Source of the DNA: Spirodela intermedia | Lineage: Eukaryota > Streptophyta > Magnoliopsida > Alismatales > Araceae | DNA length: 64,000 nucleotides | Direction of reading: 5' to 3' | Assembly: GCA_902729315.2 (NCBI GenBank) | Contig: LR746264.1 | Span: forward strand, 188,501 to 252,500 | Shown here: in pieces, positions 55,704 through 64,000 of the stretch | How the letters are laid out: each line of letters starts with the position of its first letter | How positions within the stretch are numbered: the first letter of the stretch is position 1 | The notes under the pieces: generated by a model | Seen by the model: the letters and a program-made list of their open reading frames with translations, nothing else | What the model was told of the DNA's origin: nothing | Database searches by the model: none | Position numbers and translations under genes: made by a program

Positions 55704-58700
55704 CCCTCCGCCGCCGGCGCCGCCTCAGCGTGGTGGCAGAAGCTCTGGCGGCTATTCTTTTGAAAGGGCACGAGAAAAGGATTGGGGACTGGCCCGCGGA
55801 GCAGGTGCCAGAGGGCCGGGCCCCGGCCCGGCCTGATCAGACGAGCCTAGAAGTCCTCCGAGCTGGGCCCAGTCCATTTTGTTAAAAAGGATTTCTTGTT
55901 TCAACTCTACTTAAACTAGGATAATAATCTAAAACCCCTCGTCTTTGTGTCTAGACCCAGCACAAACCCTAATTAGCTTTATTTTTAGTCCCTAGGGTTT
56001 AACTTAGAATTATATTCTTAACGTATCCATGCTAATGGCATCCAAAAGATTATGATAAATGAGACTTCTATGTTACTAATTTAAGGAATGTGAACTTATA
56101 ATGATCTTTTTAACCATTAAAATGAGACATTTACATAATGGATGAATTATTATTAAGAAAACAATAATTTAATATAAAAAATTGAACTTACAAAATAGCG
56201 ATGATGGTCATTTTATCTTACTAATTATGGCATAGAAAATTAATTAAAGATATCCTATTATATGATCTGTAAACTTTAAATTTAAATGATCAATACTTTG
56301 GAATGATATTAAATAATAAAAAACCAACATAATTAATCCTTCCTACACAAAAATATGGCTAGTTCCAAATTATAAAGTAAATTTAGATGGACAAAAAATT
56401 ATGCATATTATATTGGAGCTTTTGCAATGTAACCAAACATTTTAGTGTTTCAATATTTTTATAATATAAAATTTCAGCTTCACCCTTGAAGAGAAATTTT
56501 TTATTAGGCCTTTTCTTCTTAGATGAGTCAACTAGTTTCTTGAGAGAAATTAATTCATTCTCCTCATATTACTTGAGTTGACTTACTTTCTTAACTAAGA
56601 AGAAAGACTTCTTTGTAACTTCAATGGGCAAGTTCAATGGAAAAGGTGCTTTTGGTTTTCAAAATTACCATATAGTTATGTGATGTCTTTCTCACTTTGA
56701 GTATAAAATCTTATCCAATTAGATGAGTCAACTCCCTTGCTAAAAATAGAAAGAGACACTCTAGAAGAATATTCTGCCTACATTTTTTAATCTCTTAGCA
56801 TATTTGTAACCATGTAAATTTACTATTTATTCTTGTATATAGCATAAAATCTTATGAACTTTCGAGCTCTTTTATTAAATCATCTTAACTGTATGTAGGG
56901 AGTTAACTCATCTAAATAGTATTGTCCCTCATCTTTTATATTAGACTTATTTTCATCTTAATCTATTAAAAATGAGTATCTATTTACATTCCCTGTCTTT
57001 GTGTTCCTTTGTAACATGAACAAAAAAAATATATATATCACTTTCACTAATATATTTGTACTAATCAATAGTGTGTACACTACCAAACAAAAAACTTTAC
57101 GTTTATTTAGATACACATAAAATCTCTAGAAAGAGTAATCAATATCTAAATCCATGTCATTGTGACTTGACTATATTAGAATATCTCAACTATTACATGT
57201 GAAATTTATTCGTATGCTTATTTTAGTTTTTGAAGTTTTTAAGAGTTTAAGTTGTTTTAATGATGATAACATACATTGAAGGGCAATTTGGTAAACTTAT
57301 AGTAGTATAATTACAAATTTAGATGATCTGAATTACTGATTCATTGAGGAAGGTATTTAATTATCAAAGATAGAGTGGTAAATAGTGATGTTTGATATTA
57401 TTTAAAAATTCATTCAAGGTAAAAATAGTTAATATTGATGTATAAACTTGAATGAATTAAATTTATATAAGAATTGTTGTCACAAACACAAATTTCTAGT
57501 ATTTACTGAAAACTAACCAAAAGTGGAACAAAAGTAAGAAACTTTGCATCAACATTCAAAGGTTTCAATTTTTTAAGAATTTTATAATAGTTAAAAGTAT
57601 TTATAAAGTTTAGACTTAAGGTGACGTGGCACATTCTAGATTGTTGAATGACCATTGGGTGGCCCATTATGTTGGATATTGGAAGGAACTTCTCCTCATT
57701 TTGAGCAAGGGTGTGGTGATTAGAACCTAAGAGAAAAATTATAAAAAAAAATACATCAACATACTCCACCTTCTTTTGAAGATTCCAAGCTTCATAAGTT
57801 CAACTTTGAACATCAATAAACAACATCAACCACTTGCTACTCAAAACCTAGGCTCCATGCCAAGCTTCTCCAATCATGAAATCAGATGATTGAAGAGTTT
57901 GAGAAATAATAAGTTGAAAGAATTTTTTTTGTAACATGTTCTACCTTTATAATTATAGTATATTTGTACTCAAGGCCCATCTAGAGCTTTAATCTAGAAG
58001 ATATTAGCTGATGTTAATCTTATTTGGCCTCCTAAAGTGTGAATTTAAAATAGATGAGTGTGTTTCCTACATTTTGTTCTCTACAATCATGAATTTGAAA
58101 GAGAAGAGTAGATTCTCCTCTAATTTTGTTCCTTAAGGGTTGTGAATCAAGAAGATGATTATTGTGTGTGATCATGAGTGAACTGGAGCTATAAAATCAA
58201 ATGATAAGGAGGCTTCAGTATGTAATTCAATGTGTTTCTCATTAATGACTTATTAAAATCCAATAAGTGTTATCATACATGGAACTTAGAGAGTGGAAAA
58301 TGTATGATGATCAAAACATTTTTTAACACATTTTTTGTCATCTAGATCCTATGAACTAAGAAGTGAAAGGAAATTAGTACCGAAATAAAAGAGTAGAATA
58401 TGTTATTATATAGGATTTTAACAACTTTACCATATTATCTTGAATTTAACCTCATTACTATCTCAAATCATGTGCTAATAGATACAATTGTTACATATCT
58501 CATTTAAATTTTTCTAGATTTAACCATCAGTTAGATGGAGGCCTTTTTAACATTGGAAGAATGCGATAAATAATCTAATGCACCAAGGTCATCCTATTAT
58601 TAGATGTGCTAATATAAATGTCATTTAACATTTTTATCTATATTATCATCTTATTGGGTAATATGCATGCATAGATACACAAAAAATAATTTAGTTTAAC

Positions 58701-59676
58701 ACATGAGGTCAACACGTCAAATGATTTTTAATGAAGTTCATTCATAACTAGGACCTTATACAATGTCCTTAAAGACATATTTTGAAACTCATCAATGATT
58801 GAGCTTACACTTACTTTCATCTCATTATTGTTGCAACAAATATCATTTTTTTCACATTAAAAATTAGATGCACAATCATCTTCTTTTTCAATATTTGATA
58901 TATATTTAATAATTATCATAATAGAACTATTTTTCATTATATTCATCACTTTGATTTTTTAAAGAACATAAATAAATTTACAACATTGAATGCAAATTTT
59001 TTGGAGTTAGGCATTATGGATAACTGAAATAGTGAAACATCAACATCAGTTTCTTAAACCATCATCAAAATTTAATTATTGTACCCATGAGAATAAAACT
59101 GGCCTTTGTGTTCATTTTTTTGTAATGACACTAAAATATTATAACAATTCCAATAATGAACATTGTTCTCCTTTCTACAACATTTTTTTTCCATCTAATT
59201 TACATGTTTTTCATTCCACCTCCACCTATAGAAATGACGTTTAAATTGGAGAACTTTCATCCATTTTCTACATTTACATCACAAGGACGAATAACATATA
59301 TGCCATGATATTAATATATATGATCACCTAATTATCTTTAACATTCCAATTCTATACCTTCAATTTTTCTCTATATTGAACCAGGCTTGTAAAGGATAGG
59401 GAGTGAGATTTATGATACCTTTAAAACGACATAAAAATTTTAGGGGAAGGAGCTACACAATTGTGTAGTTTTGATGGAGAGGGGATGGCACCTACATGGG
59501 GCTAGTATTGCCAATATTTGCTACACAATAGTGCTAGACAAGCATGGATGGTTTTGTTGAGGCAGTGGCTTGAGGAATGATGCTAAGAGAGAAAGGGAAG
59601 TGGTGGGAGGCTTGGTCACTGCAAATGCAAACAGACAATAGACAAGCCCGAAGATATGGTTGGATATGATGGCCAT

Positions 59677-59715
<39 letters not shown>

Positions 59716-60144
59716 GGAGGATGCATTATGCGATTTAGGGGCATAAGGGTGTTATTGTCTTTGCAAACTATGTTTAAGTGTTATCAAAAGTTAAGAGTCA
59801 CTTACCTCGAGTATATGAGGCAAATATTGCCGCTCCCTAAGGATTTTAAAGGAAGCCATTGAGAATTTTGGGGGGTTGCCAAGTCCTATTTGGGCTGGCC
59901 TAGTAATCCATCTCTCTCTTTCTTTGGCACGATAATTGGCAATTGGATTGGCACAATAAACCCTTTCAGACCATTAGGCCTATAAATCATGAGAATTGTG
60001 TCGGGCAAAAGTACTCTCCTTTCATCTTATTTTTGAGTCAATGGGCAAACGGTCCCCATTGACAGAATTGCCGAACATGGAAAGTCAAAACTAGATGATA
60101 CGCAACCCATATGCGCACACGCGATCGTGTGTTCACGGGGATGG
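55704..60144. other. AT-rich intergenic region, about 4.4 kb
   Basis: The first 150 bp are the GC-rich 5' flank of PDV2. From about 55.9 to 59.6 kb the DNA is AT-rich with only short frames and no recognised domain, LTR or RNA. A (GA)n run lies at 59680-59712. Confidence 0.55.
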
Positions 60145-60314
60145 TCACTTGATCTCCTCATAGTCTCCGAAACCGTCCCGCATGCCATCTCTTCTTCTCC
60201 TCCTCTCATGGACAGACTTGTAGTACAGATACTGCAGTAAGATCTGTTCACAAAATGGTTAAGTGAACAATATGCATATTATAATTTCAATTCCTAGAAG
60301 AGTGAACCCTAACC

Positions 60315-60367
<53 letters not shown>

Positions 60368-60598
60368 GTGTCTGTAGTCTGTCTCTATGTATGACCGTTC
60401 CATGGGGGTCCAGCCCAAAGCTTTGAAAGGGATGGATGGTGCATTTTACGTAAATTCTGGCCAAGGATACGAGGAGATCTAGTATAACGCAGACTGCTGC
60501 GTCCAGTAGCCATGGTGCGTTGGCTTTTATTCTTCTCCACTTCACACTCTTCACCAGTATGCTGAGACAAAAAAGGAGATCGATATCTCAGTCATAGC

Positions 60599-60636
<38 letters not shown>

Positions 60637-62781
60637 CCTTCCCACGTAAGAAACATTAGCGAGGACGGCCAGTAGGAACATGACGGGGTTCAAGCCCTGC
60701 AGAAAACATCAACGGAGCCAGAGATTAGAGAGAGAAAATCACCACCGATCGCAGATCTTTGCTCCTTTCTCCACCAATCATCTCCAGTGATAATCTTGCG
60801 GACGGGGAGAGATTTACCTCCAAACTCCCTCTCTTGATCTGCACAAGCAAACCTCATCAGCTTAAACCCGATCAAATCGATCGAAATCGAACAAAATTAT
60901 GCGAATCTCTTACATTGAGGATGATCTGGGGGAGGCGGCCTCCCGTGTAGATGGCGGCCATTATCCATCCCAGCCAGACGCCGTAAGGTCCTCCTTCTAG
61001 CCCCGCTTCCTGCGCCAAGAACTCTCGTTATCTCCAGAGATCACCGCCCACTCCCTCTGACCGGCGAAGGGTCTCCTCCGAACTGAGTACCTGTAAGGAT
61101 TCGTCGGAGGAGAGCACCGCCAGGGCCCCTCCCATTAAAGCCTTCGTCCGAAACGGCAGGCTCGCGCAGACGGCCATCAAGGTGCCGCGACCCGGCTGCA
61201 CACGTGGACCAATCAGATCAAGAGAGTTACAGAAATAGACTGGGCCATTCTAGTAAACAATCGCAAAGGAATCTATGACCATGTTATAAGGCTCTGTCCT
61301 GTTGCTACTTTAATCGGAGGCTGTGAGAAAGACTGCTGACTGAACAGTATCATGGAAATGAAAACGACAAACTTCCGTGTGAATGTGGGTCCCATTGGAG
61401 GCCTGAAAGAGATAAGCTCGAGAAGCGTGTCCACCCCCCCTCCCCAAGGCCCTCAGATGCTGACGACACTCGACCCGCGGCGGCGGGTTTAGCCGGGCAT
61501 CGCAATACTTAGGAAGGCATCTTAAAGCGAGGGGAGAGAGAGAGTTAAATAAATGAGCTCACCGAGAGTGAGACCACTGCAGCAGCCACGCCCGAGCGGT
61601 GCTGCGTCATGGACTCGTCGTCTGAGGAGTCCAGTAGCAGCGCCGGCTGTCTGCCGGCGGGATCGCTCCTCGCGACGAGATAAGATCCAAAAGTCGGCGT
61701 GCCGCTGTTGGCGAGGGACCTGGCGGACCTGTTTCGAGGAGAGATCGAGATATGAGCGCGTCCGAGGAGCCACAGGGCGAAGGAATTGATGTAACAATGA
61801 TATTACAACCCGTAGATTGTTTACGTAAGTTGACGCACATATAATGAACGTCTCGTGGAGGGAGTGGATAAGCGGAGGCGGGCAGGAGTATTGGCGCGGT
61901 GGGGGGCACGGTGGGTCGGGGATCGACGGAGTTCTTGCCGTCTTCGACCTGAGAAGGAGAAGCCGACGTCAGTAGAACGGCCGTATGATGCTTCGCTGAC
62001 CTACTTCGGAATATTTTGTCATCTGAATTTATATAATACACGACGACTTCGTTGATGTAGAAGATCGGAGATATACCTCTGGCTCTGGATTGATGTCGAC
62101 ACTTTTGTACTTCCACCACCTCACTGCGTAGTCGTAGTACAAAGTTTGCAGCACCAAGACCACCGTAATGCCCGAGTAAAGCTGCGGAGCGAAAGCTAAA
62201 ATCAGAACACAGGCACACCTCTCTCTCTCTCTCTCTCCACGAAGGCCTTCGGATGATGTTTAATTGTCGAAGAAGGACAGAGTGTTGTCACCCAGGCCGT
62301 GTAGAGCTGAGTTGGCAGCTGATCATACCAGAAGCACAGAAGAAAGAGTGTTAGAGAAAATCAGAAACACAAGCTGCACTCGTCCTGCGAGTAGAATTAT
62401 GAGAGTCTTCTGTGCATACCGTGGCCGGCTCGAGCAGACACCCCACTACGTTGAAGACGTCCCTGCGTGTGGAAAAGGGCGAACCCCTCAGTTTTTCTGA
62501 TCAGCTAGAAGAGACACGAGAGAGAAACAGAGAAACAGAGAAACAGAGAAACAGAGATACAGAGAGAGGAGGGAGGACCCGATTAACCAAGTGAAGAGGA
62601 GAGCGAAGGAGACGCCATGGCCGGACTTGGTCCGGTAGTTGGTGATTATCTGAGGGATCTCCGCGACGCCCCAGTAGACGAGGCTCGCTATCCCCAGCCA
62701 GAAGGACGCCTCCTCTCTCGAAAGGAAGACGGAGTCCTTGAGGGACTTGTCGACCCATCTCATACTGTCCCTTCTCCCCAT
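60145..62781 (-). CDS. PQ-loop vacuolar amino-acid transporter (YPQ/PQLC2-like)
   Basis: Twelve exons inferred: 62579-62781, 62420-62462, 62292-62318, 62077-62181, 61839-61948, 61563-61728, 61091-61195, 60914-61009, 60818-60838, 60638-60696, 60471-60561 and 60145-60243. All phases agree, giving 374 residues. Both PQ-loops are present: WGVAEIPQIITNYRTKSGHG (exon 1) and YTGGRLPQIILN plus IKRGSLEGLNP (exons 8-10). WLIGDVFNVVGCLLEPAT spans exons 1-2 and YSGITVVLVLQTLYYDY is another helix. A hydrophilic loop rich in Ser/Asp (LLDSSDDESM) separates the two halves. Seven helices in two three-helix bundles are typical. Yeast Ypq and human PQLC2 export basic amino acids from vacuole or lysosome. The 21-bp and 27-bp exons are unusually small. 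Several introns contain CT/GA repeats. Confidence 0.87.
60317..60362. repeat. (CT)n microsatellite in the last intron of the PQ-loop gene
   Basis: About 46 bp of CT dinucleotides; another GA run lies at 60598-60637 in the previous intron. Confidence 0.95.
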
Positions 62782-63533
62782 CGACGGTGACGTTTCCTGA
62801 GTATGGCGGCGGTGCTATTCTGCTTCGTGATGGGTAGGAGTAGGAAGAGGACCTGGCTTTAAATGCTGATTGTGTACGGAGACCAGCAGTGGCTTCAAAG
62901 GAGAAGGTTGAGGGGTGGTGGAGACGAGGCTATCAACTCGACAGTAAAAGTTACACTACGCTGGGTTAAAAGGATGGACCGGGTCGAAGCATCATGACCC
63001 TGGCCCGTTACTTTTCAAAGCCCGTAAAAAAGCCCAAGCCCCGGTCGCCTCTTTAACTTCGGGCCGATCCTTCGCTAGTCTCACGGTCGTGCCCAGTTTT
63101 TTCATTTTTTCGCCTGATCTGCTAGAAAACGGGCCGTTCACGGGCCTAAAAAGCCCGAAAAATATATTGGTAAAACACTTCTTTTTTTTGCCGAATTGTT
63201 ATTTACCAGAGTATGGGGCCCATTAGGAATCTACTAGACCCTTGAAATGGACGGTCAGGATGCTGCGTGATCGAGGACGATATCCAATCTCGAAGCGCGA
63301 GTATATCCATAAAGAATCCGTCCCGTATGCGCCGAAATATCCTTGACGCGGAGGCGGAAGATGAGAACTGTTCACGTGTCCTGAATGTGGGCCCCACATG
63401 ACATCCTTTCCAGGATAGCTAAAAATGACATGGAATGACCAGAACGCTCCCGATGGTCAGTCGATGATCCGATGGCCCTCCCAGTTCGCAAAGTGGGTCG
63501 GGCCTACTGGGCCTATCTGTTGGGTCCAGTCGT

Positions 63534-63564
<31 letters not shown>

Positions 63565-63827
63565 TTCCAGACATGATGATTAGAGCCCAAAGCCAGAAAG
63601 AACTGGGTTGAACCGGACGCCCCAACTCAGATAGGGACCAACCAGGGATCTCCGGTCAACGATAAACGGACGGCTGAGATGCGGAGCAATAGGAGTTGAC
63701 CAAACCTTTCAATGAGATTAGTGCCTAGTTTCAACAGGGAAGCCAAGAAAGTCGGCTGCTCTACTCATCTGAGAGAAGCACTGTACACAAACGGGGAGAG
63801 ACGTCGCCGGCCCGGGGACTCTGCAGC
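62782..63827. other. Intergenic spacer, PQ-loop gene 5' flank
   Basis: No gene recognised. A (GA)n run lies at 63537-63564. Confidence 0.5.
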
Positions 63828-63893
63828 TCAGGCCACCTCCAGAGCTTCCTGGCGTTTGATGTTGAAGACCTTCACAAGAACATCCTCAACGAC
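63828..63893 (-). CDS. Terminal exon of an unidentified gene (runs off right edge)
   Basis: A minus-strand frame preceded by a good acceptor (TTGTGCAG) encodes a 21-residue tail, VVEDVLVKVFNIKRQEALEV then Ala, ending in TGA. It looks coding by composition, but the rest of the gene lies beyond position 64000 and I do not recognise the family. Confidence 0.45.
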   Translation of the reverse strand, partial: VVEDVLVKVFNIKRQEALEVA

Positions 63894-64000
63894 CTGCACA
63901 AGGATCATGGGGGCGGAAGCTCATAAATCCCACGTGTTCAAGGGAGCAAATGAACGGGAGTTGACTCGGATCAGCTGTCGAAAGGAGAGGGAATGCTTGG

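Noticed and set aside
1-64000. CRISPR array, phage or prokaryotic system
   Set aside because: No regularly spaced repeats or prokaryotic gene structure; the window has spliced eukaryotic genes throughout.

Overview
The window reads as nuclear DNA of a flowering plant. It has spliced genes with canonical GT..AG introns, several intron-less pentatricopeptide repeat (PPR) genes, nuclear genes for chloroplast and mitochondrial proteins, a plant-type U1 snRNA promoter (USE plus TATA plus 3' box), Ty1/copia elements and many (GA)n/(CT)n microsatellites. Coding sequence is strongly GC-rich while spacers are AT-rich. That contrast is typical of many monocots, but I cannot name a species and a non-monocot is not excluded.

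Layout. 1-2850 (-): a nucleobase-ascorbate transporter gene, 11 exons visible, 3' end cut by the left edge. 4140-11325: PPR gene (-), mitochondrial-type ribosomal protein uS17 (+), PPR gene (-), PPR gene (+), with very short divergent promoters of 209 and 78 bp. 12853-16550: the tiny outer-membrane import subunit TOM6 (-), a five-exon UPF0114 membrane protein (-) and a COA6-like CHCH protein (+). 18629-19012 (+): PetM of the cytochrome b6f complex. 19-27 kb: about 8 kb of AT-rich DNA without recognisable genes. 27605-29119 (+): allene oxide synthase (CYP74A), intron-less. 30404-30654 (+): a U1 snRNA gene with USE, TATA and 3' box. 31.0-31.6 kb: an inverted pair of broken B3-domain fragments. 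31.7-35.9 kb (+) and 36.8-41.1 kb (-): two decayed copia retrotransposons in opposite orientation. 41594-44482 (-): a molybdenum-cofactor-sulfurase-like pseudoenzyme. 47492-49742 (-): a CDCA7-type zinc-finger protein. 50554-51414 (+): CCG-binding protein 1. 52062-52142 (+): tRNA-Leu(AAG). 52726-53199 (+): a DUF4228/PADRE protein. 53915-55703 (-): plastid division protein PDV2. 55.7-60.1 kb: AT-rich spacer. 60145-62781 (-): a 12-exon PQ-loop vacuolar amino-acid transporter. 63828-63893 (-): last exon of an unidentified gene leaving the right edge.

A theme is organelle biology. Three PPR proteins, uS17m, TOM6, COA6-like, UPF0114, PetM, AOS and PDV2 all act, or are predicted to act, in mitochondria or plastids. 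They do not form an operon, and co-location may be chance. I found no CRISPR array, prokaryotic gene cluster or clearly new multi-gene system. The least expected items are the U1 gene, the inverted B3 palindrome, the MOCOS-like protein lacking its PLP lysine, and the 78-bp divergent PPR promoter. All exon joins were inferred by eye from splice consensus, reading phase and remembered family sequence.
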